Origin: JBALVT01 sp045110675
GTDB lineage: Bacteria; Pseudomonadota; Gammaproteobacteria; Pseudomonadales; Halieaceae
Length of the DNA stretch: 64,000 nt
NCBI GenBank assembly: GCA_045110675.1
Contig: JBGCGJ010000046.1
Coordinates: forward strand, 1 to 64,000
Direction: 5' to 3'
Below, piece by piece: positions 1 through 9,977 of this stretch. The translations under genes were made by a program, and so were the position numbers. Numbering within the stretch: position 1 is the stretch's first letter; each line of letters opens with the position of its first letter. The notes beneath the pieces are model-generated. The model saw nothing but the letters and a program-made list of their open reading frames with translations. It ran no database searches and was not told the origin of the DNA.

Positions 1-1077
1 CGGCAAACTCTCCTGCAACGGCATTCCCATATAGTCCATCAAAGGCTGTGGGGCAGCTCCGGTTCCTCCGTCAGCACTGTCAATCGTAATGAAGTCCGGC
101 GCGCTTCGAAGCCCGCGTCGGTGAATTTCCTGAAACAAATCGTCAAAGAATTCCAACTGCCCGACCACCATTTTAAACCCCGCGGGTTTTCCCGTTACGG
201 TTCGAACGCGATCAATCATATCGAGTAAATCCTGGACGCTCTTGATGTCTTCATGACCGTTCGGGCTGATGGAGTCCTGGCCAGCAGGAATGCCGCGAAT
301 ACCAGAGATTTCTTCAGTGACTTTGATGCCTGGAAGAATACCGCCTTTGCCGGGTTTTGCGCCCTGGCTCATTTTGATCTCAAACATGCGCACCTGATCG
401 TGAGCGGCTATCTCGCGAAGCTTGTCATCCGACAACTTCCCCTCGGGTGTGCGCACACCGTACTTCGCGGTACCGATTTGATACACAATGTCGCAACCGC
501 CTTCCAGGTGATAGGGCGACAGGCCGCCTTCGCCAGTATTCATCCAGATGCCGGCCGCCGCAGCACCGTTGGACAATGCCTGGATCGCCGGTTTCGAGAT
601 TGCGCCATAGCTCATTCCTGAAATATTGAGAATGGATTTGGTGGTATAGGGTGCGGCGCAATATCCCTCACCCACGGTAACGGGTTGGGGTTCGGCGACA
701 TCTGCAGTTAGGGTGGGAAATGCGCTGTTCAGAAAGATGGCATCACCCTCTCTATTGAGCGCTCGAGTCGAACCAAAGGCAATTGTTGTGTCTACCGCTT
801 TGGCTGCCTTATAGGCCCAGGATCTCTCCGCTCGATTAAAGGGTAATTCTTCTCTGTCCATTGCGAAGAAATACTGTCGAAAAAATTCTCCCAGATGTTC
901 AAAGAAGTAACGAAAACGGCCCACTACTGGATAGTTACGGCGAATTGTCTGGCTGGTTTGAGTCACGTCGATGAGGTATATCACCAGCACCACGAGAACG
1001 CCGATACCCAATACGAATAATAGTGTTAATGCGCTCCACTGAATGACGGATTGAGCCAGTGCCTGAAGTTCAGTCAT
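1..1077 (-). CDS. FMN-binding glutamate synthase-like protein, 3' end cut by window edge
   Basis: An open frame without stops runs from the ATG at 1077 to position 1, so the C-terminus lies outside the window. The protein starts with one hydrophobic helix (about residues 10-30), then carries a GltS-type FMN-binding domain: the stretch around GMSYGAIS, the TGEGG loop and the ISPNGH and DSADGG segments match the central domain of glutamate synthase large subunits. Stand-alone proteins of this family are usually 500-550 residues and lack the amidotransferase domain; their substrate is not firmly assigned. AGGAG lies 8 nt upstream of the chosen ATG; an in-frame ATG at 1083 is too close to that site. 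The family call is secure, the physiological reaction is not. Confidence 0.85.
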   Translation of the reverse strand, partial: MTELQALAQSVIQWSALTLLFVLGIGVLVVLVIYLIDVTQTSQTIRRNYPVVGRFRYFFEHLGEFFRQYFFAMDREELPFNRAERSWAYKAAKAVDTTIAFGSTRALNREGDAIFLNSAFPTLTADVAEPQPVTVGEGYCAAPYTTKSILNISGMSYGAISKPAIQALSNGAAAAGIWMNTGEGGLSPYHLEGGCDIVYQIGTAKYGVRTPEGKLSDDKLREIAAHDQVRMFEIKMSQGAKPGKGGILPGIKVTEEISGIRGIPAGQDSISPNGHEDIKSVQDLLDMIDRVRTVTGKPAGFKMVVGQLEFFDDLFQEIHRRGLRSAPDFITIDSADGGTGAAPQPLMDYMGMPLQESLP

Positions 1078-1306
1078 TGTCATTTCTCCTAGATTTTGCG
1101 GTTCAAGTTCGCTTGTAACTTGGATGATTACTTTTTATCGTTTGCCGCTGCATTGGCTCATATTCTGACCGAGTGGTAACCGGTAAGTTTCATTTTGCGA
1201 CAATATTGTCCGTCTGTGGAGCGATACGGGGCGTGCTGTCGAACTGTCTTTTAGATCCTAGCACCAGAGAATTTTACAACGATGATTCTTTAAACGCGTG
1301 AAGCGG

Positions 1307-1337
1307 GAGGACAACGACTTGAACAGCCGTTGTCCTC
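1307..1337 (-). terminator. Stem-loop after the fatty acyl-CoA reductase gene
   Basis: A perfect 10-bp stem (GAGGACAACG against CGTTGTCCTC) with an 11-nt loop sits about 29 nt after the stop of the reductase. There is no run of T on either side, so it may be a weak terminator or an mRNA 3'-end stabiliser. Confidence 0.4.
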
Positions 1338-1365
1338 TTGACCCGATCGGGACCTCCGGATGGCG

Positions 1366-3351
1366 CTAGAAATGTACTCCCTTCATCAGCGCGGCAATGG
1401 CCACCTGCTCGTTGGAAGCTTCGACTTTTTCCGTTTTCTTTTCGCCTTTTGCCGCAGCCGAGTCGCTGAACATCCGGAACATGATGTTCATGACAATCTC
1501 TGAGAACCGTGGAGCCACAGCCGTCATAACCTGCAGATAGATCCCTAGCGGTGTTGCGATGCGTTTTGGTTTTTTGATGACAGCTTCCGCGACCATGTCG
1601 GCAGCCTCTTCCGGACTTAGCACCGGCATAGAGTCATAGACCGTAGTAGCCGCAATCATCGGAGTGCGCACTAAGGGCATGTTGATGGTGGTCAGGCGAA
1701 CATTGCGATCTGAAAACTCCACCGCAGCGGAGCGTGTCCAGGCATCCAGCGCTGATTTCGATGCGACGTAGGCTGAAAACCTGGGGCTGGGGGTCAGAGC
1801 ACTGATTGAAGAAATATTGATAACGTGACCTTTGCCTGCTTTCAGCATCGAGGGCGCGAATCCCATGATGAGTCGAATGGCGCCGAAATAGTTGATCTGC
1901 ATTGTACGCTCAAAATCGTGAAAGCGATCAAAAGACAGTTCCAGGGAGCGGCGTATTGAGCGACCTGCATTGTTGACCAGCACATCCAGGAAGCCGTGAT
2001 TGTCTAAAACTTCTTTCACAAGGCGATCACAGTCCTCCATATCCGAAACGTCGGCGGTGTACGTTGTCGCTTTGCCACCGAGTTCCGCGATTTCGTCGGC
2101 GGTCTCCTGAAGCTTTTCCAGGCTGCGGGCAACCAGTAGCACGTGGGCCCCGGCACCGGCCAGTCGAACGGCAGAGTATCTGCCGATCCCCGAAGATGCG
2201 CCGGTAATGAGCACAATCTTGTCCTTCACATTGCCTTCCAGGGAGTGATCTACAAACAGGTCAGGATCGAGGTTTCGTTCCCAGTAATCCCAGATTGCGG
2301 GGGCGTAATCCTGCAGGGCAGGTACTTCAATTCCAGAACCCTTTAGCGCTCGCTCGGTATCCCGATTATCGTAGCGAGTAGGGTAGTTCATAAACATGGT
2401 CACTGAGTCCGGTAGACCCATATCTTCGAGCATTGTGCTGATCACCCGTTTTACCGGAGGCAATCCGGAAATCGTATCCCGTACGGCTCTTGGAACAAAT
2501 CCGAAAATACGCGTGTCCAGGCGCATACTAAACTTGGGGGTATGACCGGCATCGGCAAATATATTCATCAGATTGCCCATACTGTGATGTTCAGGGTCGG
2601 TCAGATGAAAGCAGCGAGCGTCCAGGTCTTGCTTGTGAGCGATGTGGTCCATGGCGTCGACAACGTAGTCCACGGGTACAACATTAAACTTACCTCCTTC
2701 AATACCTACCAGTGGAAACCATTGCGGTAGTACCTTGCGAAGTTTTTGCAGGGTTTTAAAGAAGTAGTAGGCGCCATCGATCTTGTCGATTTCTCCAGTT
2801 TTTGAGTGGCCGACCACCATGCCGGGTCGATAAATTCGCCATGGAACCTTGCACTCGTCGCGGACGATACCCTCTGAATCGTGTTTGGTTGCAAAATAGG
2901 GGTGTTCGACATTTTCTGCTTCCTCAAACATGTCCTCTCGAAAAGTGCCTTTGTATAAACCGCCGGCGGCGATTGAGCTGACGTGCTGAAAGCATTTGCT
3001 CTGCAGCGCTTCGGCCAGGTTAATCGCGTTGCGTGTACCGTCGATATTGGTCGCTGTTTGTGCCTCAGCTGATGCGGCAATGTCATAAATAGCAGCGAAA
3101 TGGCAGAAATGATCGATTTTGCCTTTCAGGTCCGAGATGGTGGATTTATCCAAACCGAGCATGGTTTGCGTTAGATCACCCGTGACCGGGATGAGTCGTT
3201 CAGATCCCGCTCCAAAACGCTCTTGCAAGGCTTCGAATTTATGAGTCGAGCCCTCGCGAGTTAAAACGTAGATGTCGCCCTCGCGTTCCTTCAATTTATC
3301 AATGAAAAATCTACCGATGAAGCCGGTACCACCTGTAATGAAGTACGCCAT
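1366..3351 (-). CDS. Two-domain fatty acyl-CoA reductase (alcohol-forming)
   Basis: At 661 residues this has the length and architecture of the Marinobacter fatty acyl-CoA reductase that reduces acyl-CoA through the aldehyde to the fatty alcohol, a precursor of wax esters. The N-terminal NAD(P)-binding reductase domain begins at once (GGTGFIG, residues 7-13) with a YFATK active-site motif at 152-156. The C-terminal short-chain dehydrogenase domain has TGASSGIG at 383-390, NNAG at 460-463 and YVASK at 528-532. Remembered similarity to the Marinobacter enzyme is high along the whole length, including the linker around YWERNLDPDLF. AAAAGGG precedes the ATG. It is transcribed divergently from isocitrate lyase. 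No wax ester synthase is visible nearby, so the fate of the alcohol is inferred. Confidence 0.88.
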   Translation of the reverse strand: MAYFITGGTGFIGRFFIDKLKEREGDIYVLTREGSTHKFEALQERFGAGSERLIPVTGDLTQTMLGLDKSTISDLKGKIDHFCHFAAIYDIAASAEAQTATNIDGTRNAINLAEALQSKCFQHVSSIAAGGLYKGTFREDMFEEAENVEHPYFATKHDSEGIVRDECKVPWRIYRPGMVVGHSKTGEIDKIDGAYYFFKTLQKLRKVLPQWFPLVGIEGGKFNVVPVDYVVDAMDHIAHKQDLDARCFHLTDPEHHSMGNLMNIFADAGHTPKFSMRLDTRIFGFVPRAVRDTISGLPPVKRVISTMLEDMGLPDSVTMFMNYPTRYDNRDTERALKGSGIEVPALQDYAPAIWDYWERNLDPDLFVDHSLEGNVKDKIVLITGASSGIGRYSAVRLAGAGAHVLLVARSLEKLQETADEIAELGGKATTYTADVSDMEDCDRLVKEVLDNHGFLDVLVNNAGRSIRRSLELSFDRFHDFERTMQINYFGAIRLIMGFAPSMLKAGKGHVINISSISALTPSPRFSAYVASKSALDAWTRSAAVEFSDRNVRLTTINMPLVRTPMIAATTVYDSMPVLSPEEAADMVAEAVIKKPKRIATPLGIYLQVMTAVAPRFSEIVMNIMFRMFSDSAAAKGEKKTEKVEASNEQVAIAALMKGVHF

Positions 3352-3750
3352 TCTTGTGTTCCCTTTTATCGTTTATCGTTTATTGGATTTGGTAATACTT
3401 AAAGATAGTTGAACTCTGATCTTGGCGCGAATTCTTATTTCCCGGCAGAGAGGCTTTTGTGAATAAACCCTTGGGGGTCTCGATGTTCTTGTTTTCTGTC
3501 TAGTTTTTGAACACGCAATGTACAGCTGTCATTGATCACAAGCGTATCACCGCACCCGGTCGATGGGCCTGAATCCAGACTGGAGGTACGGGTGTTTAAT
3601 TTATACTGTGAATAGTAGGGATACCTGCTATTTATTTCATTTATGTCTCTATGCTCATTAAGATACGCGTCGACTTGAAAATTGGCGCAGCTGAAGTGTT
3701 GACGCCGAATTTACACAACTCATTAACACAACAGTAGCAGAGGATTTACC
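3352..3750. other. Divergent intergenic region, reductase / isocitrate lyase
   Basis: No gene is visible in these 399 bases. Just upstream of the reductase lies a short tandem repeat, TTTATCG twice followed by TTTATTG (about 3365-3384). Upstream of aceA there is a small hairpin, ATAGTAGG-GATA-CCTGCTAT (3612-3631, one G-T pair), followed by a T-rich stretch. A possible but weak -35/-10 pair for aceA is TTGACG with ATTAAC 17 nt downstream (about 3698-3726). Both promoters must lie here, but I cannot place them with confidence. Confidence 0.4.
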
Positions 3751-5346
3751 ATGTCCAATTTCCAACAAGACATTGATAACGTAGCCAATTTGCGCTCTGA
3801 GCACGGTAGCGCTTGGAACGCAATCAATCCTGAGTATGCAGCGCGTATGAAGGCACAAAACCGTTTTAAGACAGGCATCGATATCGCCAAATATACTGCC
3901 GGTATCATGCGAAAAGACATGGCAGCCTACGACGCCGACACCAGCCAATACACACAGTCTTTGGGTTGCTGGCACGGTTTTATTGGCCAGCAGAAGATGA
4001 TCTCTATTAAAAAGCACTTCAACAGCACCGATAGACGCTACTTATACTTGTCTGGTTGGATGATCGCCGCTCTGCGCTCCGAGTTCGGCCCACTTCCAGA
4101 TCAGTCAATGCACGAGAAAACATCAGTATCGAGCCTGATTGAAGAGCTCTATACATTCTTGCGCCAGGCTGATGCGCGTGAATTGGGCGGCTTGTTCCGC
4201 GCTCTGGATGACGCTCGCGAAGCGGGTGATGATGTTGCAGCGCAGTCGGTTCAAAAGCAGATCGACGGCTTTCAAACTCATGTCGTACCTATTATTGCAG
4301 ACATCGATGCGGGTTTCGGTAATGCTGAAGCAACTTACCTCCTCGCCAAGAAAATGATTGAAGCAGGTGCTTGCGCTATTCAGCTTGAAAATCAGGTTTC
4401 GGACGAGAAGCAGTGTGGCCACCAGGACGGCAAAGTGACCGTTCCCCATGAAGATTTCCTGGCCAAGATTCGCGCGGTTCGTTACGCCTTTTTGGAATTG
4501 GGTGTTGATGACGGTGTGATCGTTGCCCGAACCGATTCCCTGGGCGCTGGCCTGACCAAGCAAATCGCCGTAACTCACGAGCCGGGCGACTTGGGCGATC
4601 AATACAACAGCTTCCTGGATTGCGAAGAGCTGGATGTCGCGGAAATGGACCACGGAGACGTGATTATCAAGCAACATGAAAAGCTGGTTCGCCCCAAGCG
4701 TCTTCCTTCGAACCTCTATCAATTCCGCAAAGGTACCGGCGAAGATCGCTGTGTGCTGGACAGCATTACCTCCTTACAAAACGGCGCTGACCTGCTGTGG
4801 ATTGAAACTGAAAAGCCACATATCGCCCAGATTGGTGGAATGGTGAAGCGTATTCGCGAAGTGATTCCCAATGCCAAGCTGGTTTACAATAATTCACCTT
4901 CCTTTAACTGGACCTTGAATTTCCGTCAGCAGGTGTTCGATGCTATGAGCGAAGCGGGTAAAGACGTCTCCGCCTATAATCGCGACTCTCTAATGAGTGT
5001 TGAATACGATGGTACTGAACTGGCGACAGTGGCGGATGAGAAAATCCGCACGTTCCAGGCAGACTCCGCGCGAGAAGCAGGTATCTTTCACCACCTGATT
5101 ACCTTGCCGACGTACCACACTGCAGCACTGTCTACCGATAATCTGGCCAAAGAGTACTTTGGTGACCAGGGTATGTTGGGATACGTTGCCGGCGTGCAGC
5201 GTAAGGAAATCCGACAGGGTATTGCCTGTGTGAAACACCAGAATATGGCGGGTTCTGATATGGGCGATGATCACAAGGAATACTTTGCTGGCGATGCCGC
5301 TTTGAAAGCCGGTGGCAAAGACAACACAATGAACCAGTTCGGCTGA
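3751..5346 (+). CDS. aceA: Isocitrate lyase
   Basis: Isocitrate lyase splits isocitrate into glyoxylate and succinate, the first step of the glyoxylate bypass, and is needed for growth on acetate or fatty acids. The 531-residue length is that of the Pseudomonas-type enzyme, about 100 residues longer than the E. coli form. The catalytic signature K-x-C-G-H is present as KQCGH at residues 220-224, with the Mg-binding DIDAGFG segment at 184-190. An AGAGGA ribosome site precedes the ATG, and the gene stands alone ahead of a strong intrinsic terminator. Its position next to the acyl-CoA reductase fits a fatty-acid or acetate economy, which is inference. Confidence 0.96.
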   Translation: MSNFQQDIDNVANLRSEHGSAWNAINPEYAARMKAQNRFKTGIDIAKYTAGIMRKDMAAYDADTSQYTQSLGCWHGFIGQQKMISIKKHFNSTDRRYLYLSGWMIAALRSEFGPLPDQSMHEKTSVSSLIEELYTFLRQADARELGGLFRALDDAREAGDDVAAQSVQKQIDGFQTHVVPIIADIDAGFGNAEATYLLAKKMIEAGACAIQLENQVSDEKQCGHQDGKVTVPHEDFLAKIRAVRYAFLELGVDDGVIVARTDSLGAGLTKQIAVTHEPGDLGDQYNSFLDCEELDVAEMDHGDVIIKQHEKLVRPKRLPSNLYQFRKGTGEDRCVLDSITSLQNGADLLWIETEKPHIAQIGGMVKRIREVIPNAKLVYNNSPSFNWTLNFRQQVFDAMSEAGKDVSAYNRDSLMSVEYDGTELATVADEKIRTFQADSAREAGIFHHLITLPTYHTAALSTDNLAKEYFGDQGMLGYVAGVQRKEIRQGIACVKHQNMAGSDMGDDHKEYFAGDAALKAGGKDNTMNQFG

Positions 5347-5382
5347 TCCCATATCACCTACTGGGTAGCAAGCTAGTTGTAC

Positions 5383-5415
5383 AAAAAAGGGCGGTATTAT
5401 TACCGCCCTTTTTTT
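5383..5415 (+). terminator. Intrinsic terminator of aceA
   Basis: An 8-bp GC-rich stem (GGGCGGTA / TACCGCCC) with a TTAT loop, flanked by six A on the left and seven T on the right. The symmetry means it could work in both directions, but only aceA reads into it. Confidence 0.93.
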
Positions 5416-5520
5416 ATGTCTCAATACTTTAGAACTAGCCCAAACTGGTAAGGTTATCCGAGGTAAGTTCTGCCTTTCAAACCCTATACTAAAAAGACAA
5501 AGTTTCCGGAGACCCAAAAA

Positions 5521-7902
5521 ATGAACATGAATAAAACCCCATTGTTCGTCGCTGTATCCATGGCAGTAGCCACATTTACCAGTCCCGCCAATTTGTACGC
5601 GCAGGGAGAAACCGTATTAGAAGAAGTGATCATTACGGGTACGCGTAGTCTTAAGGCGCGATCTGCGTCTGACTCTCCGGTACCGATTGATGTTTTGAAC
5701 AGTGAAGAATTCAATAGTATGGGTAATGTCGCCGATATTACCGACAATCTTAAGTCTCTCGTGCCTTCTTTTACGGCAACACCTGCTACCGGCGACGGCA
5801 GCGCATTTATCCGACCTACTTCTCTGCGCGGTATGGCGCCCGATCAAACTCTGGTGCTCGTTAACGGAAAGCGCAGACACCGATCAGCGTTGGTGCAGTT
5901 CTTCGCTCCCGCTGCGGGCAACGGCGCTCATGGTGTAGACATTGGTATGATCCCCAGCATGGCGCTGAAAAGCGTTGAAGTCTTGCGCGATGGCGCCGCG
6001 GCACAGTACGGTTCCGATGCGATCGCCGGGGTTATGAACTTTCGCATGAATGACGCTGACGAAGGCGGCAAAGTCATGGCGCAATACGGAGAGTTCTTTG
6101 ACGGTGAGGAAAGCCTGAAAATTGGCGCCAATGGTGGTTTTAAACTGGGTGACAACGGATTTTTGAATCTGACAGCAGAGTGGACCGATAACGATGCATT
6201 GTCCCGAGGAGAGCAGCGCCCAGATGCCCAGGCACTTATCGATGCCGGTGTTCCAGGGGTAGGTGCCGATTCGCCGTTTGGCGATGCGCCCTTGGTGCAA
6301 ACCTGGGGCCGTCCAGAAACCAGCGGTTCGCGCGTGTTTCTTAATAGTGGGTACGCTTTAGATGATTCAACTGAACTGTATTTTTTTGGTGGTTACAATG
6401 AAACAGAAGGTCGTTATCGTTTTTTCTATCGCAACCCTAATCATTCCAGTTTGGTGCCCTTGAGAGAGCAGGGGTTTACAGGCTTGCCCGCGGGCTTTAC
6501 TCCGTTTCTTGATGGCGACCAGAGTGACTACAGTGCCGTCGGTGGGTTGAAAGGTACCTTCGCCAATGAAATGTACTACGACTTCAGCGTGGGAATAGGC
6601 GTGAGCCAACTGGATTATTTCCTCAACAATACGATTAACCCCGATGTCGGTTTGGGCGCCGATGGAAATCCAGCACAACGCGATTTTGATGTGGGTGGCT
6701 ATGAGCAGGAGGAGATCAATATTAATGCCGATTTCTCCAAAGCACTCAGTGACAATCTCAACCTGGCCTTTGGTGCTGAGTGGCGCGAAGAGACTTATAC
6801 CGTCAATCCAGGTGAACCCAATGCCTCTCTGGGAGCGGGTTCTAGCGGTTTTGGTGGCATTACCCCTCAAGACTCCGGGGAGTTCGACCGGGATAACTGG
6901 GCGGTGTATGTGGATGTCGAACAGGACGTTAGCGACCGCTGGTTGATGCAGTATGCGCTTCGCTATGAAGACTTCTCAGATTTTGGCGATACGATCAACG
7001 GCAAACTGGCAACACGGTTTAACGTCACAGATTCCCTTACCTTGCGCGGTGCTGTATCTACCGGATTTCATGCCCCGACTCCCGGCCAGGCAAATGTGCA
7101 GACGACGATTACGACCTTCGATGGCTCAACAGGGCTGCAAGTAGAAGAGGGGCTGGTGCGGCCAACCAGTGCTCAGGCGCTTGCCAATGGCGGAGCAGAA
7201 TTAACCGAGGAAGAATCTTTAAACTACAGCTTTGGTTTGTCAGCTGACTTGGGTGAAACTACGACCTTGACCCTGGATTTTTACCTTGCAGAAGTCGATG
7301 ACAGGATCTATCGAACTGGCGATATCCTGACGGCTCAAGGCAATACCATCTCGTTTTACACCAACGCATTGGATGTAGAGCATCAAGGTTTTGACCTGGT
7401 ATTGACTTCAGATTTTGATTGGGGAAACGGTGCCGATACTACGGTCACGCTTGCCTATAACCACAATGAGATTGATGTCACCGGTCAGACTCAAGTCAAC
7501 GGCGTCAATCCAGTGAGCGCCTCACTGATCGAAGACATCGAAAACAACTATCCCGAAGATCGTTTTGTACTCACCGCCAATACTCGTTTTGCACAAGACT
7601 GGTGGTTTATGGTGCGAGCGAACTACTACGGAGAGCATTTCGACGAGCGTGGCACCATCGATGATCCAGATTCACCGAGTGCCGAGATTGATGACATCAT
7701 CTATATCGATCTGGAATTGGGTTGGGATATTACCGAGAACGTGAACCTGACCTTGGGTGGCTCTAACGTCTTTGACGAGTTCGTCGATGATATCAATGCG
7801 CCGAACGCAAACCGCAATAGCGTCGGACTGCCTTATCCTCGTCGTACCGCTGCTAACTATGAAGGTGGATCCTGGTATCTGCGAGCCAGCTACGATTTCT
7901 AA
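5521..7902 (+). CDS. TonB-dependent outer-membrane receptor
   Basis: A 793-residue receptor with a Sec signal peptide (about residues 1-28, ending LYAQG), a TonB-box-like segment followed by EEVIITGTR, a plug domain with SLRGMAPDQTLVLVNGKRR and a SVEVLRDGAAAQYGSDAIAG motif, and a beta-barrel ending in an aromatic residue (YDF). It imports a scarce ligand across the outer membrane using TonB energy. The ligand is not evident: there are no neighbouring siderophore, sugar or vitamin genes, and the gene is monocistronic between two terminators. GGAG lies 10 nt before the ATG. Confidence 0.92.
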   Translation: MNMNKTPLFVAVSMAVATFTSPANLYAQGETVLEEVIITGTRSLKARSASDSPVPIDVLNSEEFNSMGNVADITDNLKSLVPSFTATPATGDGSAFIRPTSLRGMAPDQTLVLVNGKRRHRSALVQFFAPAAGNGAHGVDIGMIPSMALKSVEVLRDGAAAQYGSDAIAGVMNFRMNDADEGGKVMAQYGEFFDGEESLKIGANGGFKLGDNGFLNLTAEWTDNDALSRGEQRPDAQALIDAGVPGVGADSPFGDAPLVQTWGRPETSGSRVFLNSGYALDDSTELYFFGGYNETEGRYRFFYRNPNHSSLVPLREQGFTGLPAGFTPFLDGDQSDYSAVGGLKGTFANEMYYDFSVGIGVSQLDYFLNNTINPDVGLGADGNPAQRDFDVGGYEQEEININADFSKALSDNLNLAFGAEWREETYTVNPGEPNASLGAGSSGFGGITPQDSGEFDRDNWAVYVDVEQDVSDRWLMQYALRYEDFSDFGDTINGKLATRFNVTDSLTLRGAVSTGFHAPTPGQANVQTTITTFDGSTGLQVEEGLVRPTSAQALANGGAELTEEESLNYSFGLSADLGETTTLTLDFYLAEVDDRIYRTGDILTAQGNTISFYTNALDVEHQGFDLVLTSDFDWGNGADTTVTLAYNHNEIDVTGQTQVNGVNPVSASLIEDIENNYPEDRFVLTANTRFAQDWWFMVRANYYGEHFDERGTIDDPDSPSAEIDDIIYIDLELGWDITENVNLTLGGSNVFDEFVDDINAPNANRNSVGLPYPRRTAANYEGGSWYLRASYDF

Positions 7903-7942
7903 ATTCGAGTAGCCAGGAGTCGTTGCGAAACGAGGAAACGAT

Positions 7943-7972
7943 AAGGGCAGTTTTTGTACTGCCCTTTTTTTT
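7943..7972 (+). terminator. Intrinsic terminator of the TonB receptor gene
   Basis: AAGGGCAGT pairs with ACTGCCCTT around a short loop and runs into eight T residues. Confidence 0.9.
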
Positions 7973-8104
7973 CGTCGCTAATTCTCCGGCACTGCTTATA
8001 GATCCTTGGCGCGGACTATGCCGCGTACCTTCGTGCAGGTAGCCAGCTAGTCTCTGCTTGCTCAGTACAATATACTGTCGCCATCAGGAAGATGGAGCCA
8101 TGTC

Positions 8105-8641
8105 ATGCGCTGGGATGAAATTGGGGACCAAACTTGTTCGGTGGCCCGAGCACTTTCCGTCGTCGGGGAACGCTGGACTCTGCTTATCTTGCGCGACGCC
8201 TTCCTGGGAACCCGCCGATTTGAACAATTTCAACATCATCTCGGGATCACTCGGCACCGCCTTTCTGAAAGGTTAGTCAAGCTTGTGGAACACGGTGTGT
8301 TGGTAAAGGTTCCCTACCAGGATCGGCCGGTTCGATACGATTATCGTCTGACCCGCAAAGGTCTCGCCTTGTACCCTGTTTTGATGAGCCTAGGGCGATG
8401 GGGCGACGACTGGATGGAAGGCGGCGGGGGAGTGCCTCTGTCTTACATTCATCACACCTGCGGCAAGCCAACACAAGCCGCCATCACCTGCAGCGAATGC
8501 GGTGAAGCCCTCAGGCCTCAGGAAGTTGATACCAAAGTGGGGCCCGCGCTAGAAGATCTGGCCGCCCAACTGGAAAATGAGGGCCATAGAGACTTTGATT
8601 TCCAGACCCTGCTCAGCCTCTCCATCGCTCCGAAAGCCTGA
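8105..8641 (+). CDS. HxlR-family transcriptional regulator with C-terminal zinc-ribbon-like segment
   Basis: The first 100 residues form the HxlR winged helix: the CSVARALSVVGERWTLLILRD start and the RRFEQFQ...GITRHRLSERL recognition region are typical. The C-terminal part carries a cysteine pattern, HTCG followed by CSECG, that looks like a small metal-binding ribbon; this form occurs in part of the family. HxlR proteins usually act as dimers sensing redox state, aldehydes or aromatics. Targets are unknown; the adjacent metY gene runs convergently and its promoter lies at the far end. At 178 residues it is longer than minimal HxlR proteins (about 110-130). Confidence 0.87.
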   Translation: MRWDEIGDQTCSVARALSVVGERWTLLILRDAFLGTRRFEQFQHHLGITRHRLSERLVKLVEHGVLVKVPYQDRPVRYDYRLTRKGLALYPVLMSLGRWGDDWMEGGGGVPLSYIHHTCGKPTQAAITCSECGEALRPQEVDTKVGPALEDLAAQLENEGHRDFDFQTLLSLSIAPKA

Positions 8642-8671
8642 TTCCTTAAGATCTTCCTATCCTATGCGTTC

Positions 8672-9946
8672 TTACTGACTCGCTGCCAAAGCTTGCTCGA
8701 TATCCGCCAGGATATCGTCGATGTGCTCAATGCCTACGGAAATACGGACCATCTCCTGGGAAACGCCAGCGGTAGCCAACTCTTCTGGGTTTAGCTGTCG
8801 ATGGGTTGTGCTGGCTGGATGACACGCCAAAGATTTTGCATCGCCAATATTCACCAACCGTAATATCAGCTGCAGAGCGTCAATGAATTTGGCGCCTGCT
8901 TCGGTGCCACCTTCTATTCCAAAGCTAACTATGCCGGCAGCCTTTCCACCGCAAATACGATCGCAGGCTTCCTTGTAAGGGCTGTCTGCCAGGGCGGCAT
9001 AATTGACCCACTTCACGAGAGAGTGATCCGATAAATATTGAGCGACCGCCACCGCATTTTCACAATGGCGTTCCATTCGCAGTGCCAGAGTCTCCAGGCC
9101 TTGCATGATGAGGAATGCGCTATTAGGCGAGAGCGCTGCGCCAGTATTTCTCAGGGGAACCACTCGGCATCTGCCAATGTAAGCCGCCGCTCCCATGGCC
9201 TCGGTGTACACAACACCGTGATAGGAGGGGTCTGGTGTAGTCATTACCGAGAATCTATCCGAGTTGGCGGCCCAGTCAAATTTACCTGAGTCAATGATGG
9301 CTCCGCCAATGGTTGTGCCGTGGCCGCCGATGTACTTGGTCAGCGAGTGAACAATGATATCGGCGCCGTGGTCAAAGGCTCTGCACAATAGCGGTGTGGC
9401 GACGGTATTGTCGACGATAAGAGGAACGCCCGCTTGGTGCGCTATTTCTGCCCAGGCTTCTATGTCGACTATGTTGCCAGCGGGGTTACCGATTGATTCG
9501 CAAAACAATGCCCGCGTGTTCTCATCGATCAAGGATCTTACTTTTTCAAGGTTGTCCGCTTCAGCAAAGCGGACCTCCAGACCTTGCCGTGGAAAGGTAT
9601 GTGCGAACAGGTTGTAGGTTCCGCCATAGAGCTGTGAGGTGCTGACAATGTTGCAACCCACTTCGGCAATGGCTTCAATTGAATAGCGAATGGCGGCCAT
9701 ACCAGAAGCCACAGCCAGAGCACCCACACCGCCTTCGAGTTCCGCCAGGCGCTGCTCGAGGACGGCGTTAGTGGGATTCATGATTCGGCTGTAAATGTTG
9801 CCAGGTACTGCCAGGTTGAATAAGTCCGCACCGTGTTGGCTGTCATTGAAGGTAAATGACGTGGTCTGATAGATGGGTGTGGTTGCCGCGTTTGTGGACG
9901 GATCTCCCGCGAAGCCTGCGTGAAGGGCAATAGTCTCTGGTTTCAT
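8672..9946 (-). CDS. metY: O-acetylhomoserine sulfhydrylase
   Basis: A PLP enzyme of the Cys/Met metabolism family that makes homocysteine directly from O-acetyl-L-homoserine and sulfide. It is 424 residues long, the usual size for MetY and longer than cystathionine synthases (about 390). The PLP lysine lies in SLTKYIGGHG at residue 204; other landmarks are the YSRIMNPTN segment near residue 52 and the C-terminal SLACHPASTTH motif typical of the sulfhydrylase branch. The gene stands alone and convergent with the HxlR gene. Upstream is a perfect inverted repeat that could be its operator. Confidence 0.92.
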   Translation of the reverse strand: MKPETIALHAGFAGDPSTNAATTPIYQTTSFTFNDSQHGADLFNLAVPGNIYSRIMNPTNAVLEQRLAELEGGVGALAVASGMAAIRYSIEAIAEVGCNIVSTSQLYGGTYNLFAHTFPRQGLEVRFAEADNLEKVRSLIDENTRALFCESIGNPAGNIVDIEAWAEIAHQAGVPLIVDNTVATPLLCRAFDHGADIIVHSLTKYIGGHGTTIGGAIIDSGKFDWAANSDRFSVMTTPDPSYHGVVYTEAMGAAAYIGRCRVVPLRNTGAALSPNSAFLIMQGLETLALRMERHCENAVAVAQYLSDHSLVKWVNYAALADSPYKEACDRICGGKAAGIVSFGIEGGTEAGAKFIDALQLILRLVNIGDAKSLACHPASTTHRQLNPEELATAGVSQEMVRISVGIEHIDDILADIEQALAASQ

Positions 9947-9977
9947 CGAGTTACTCCAATTGAATTTTTAGTGTTCA

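Noticed and set aside
3698..3726. Sigma-70 promoter TTGACG-N17-ATTAAC for aceA
   Set aside because: The -10 matches only three of six positions and the start would lie too close to the ATG; mentioned only as weak.
5384..5900. Minus-strand frames opposite the TonB receptor start
   Set aside because: Low-complexity shadow translations with no recognisable domain, on the strand opposite a secure gene.
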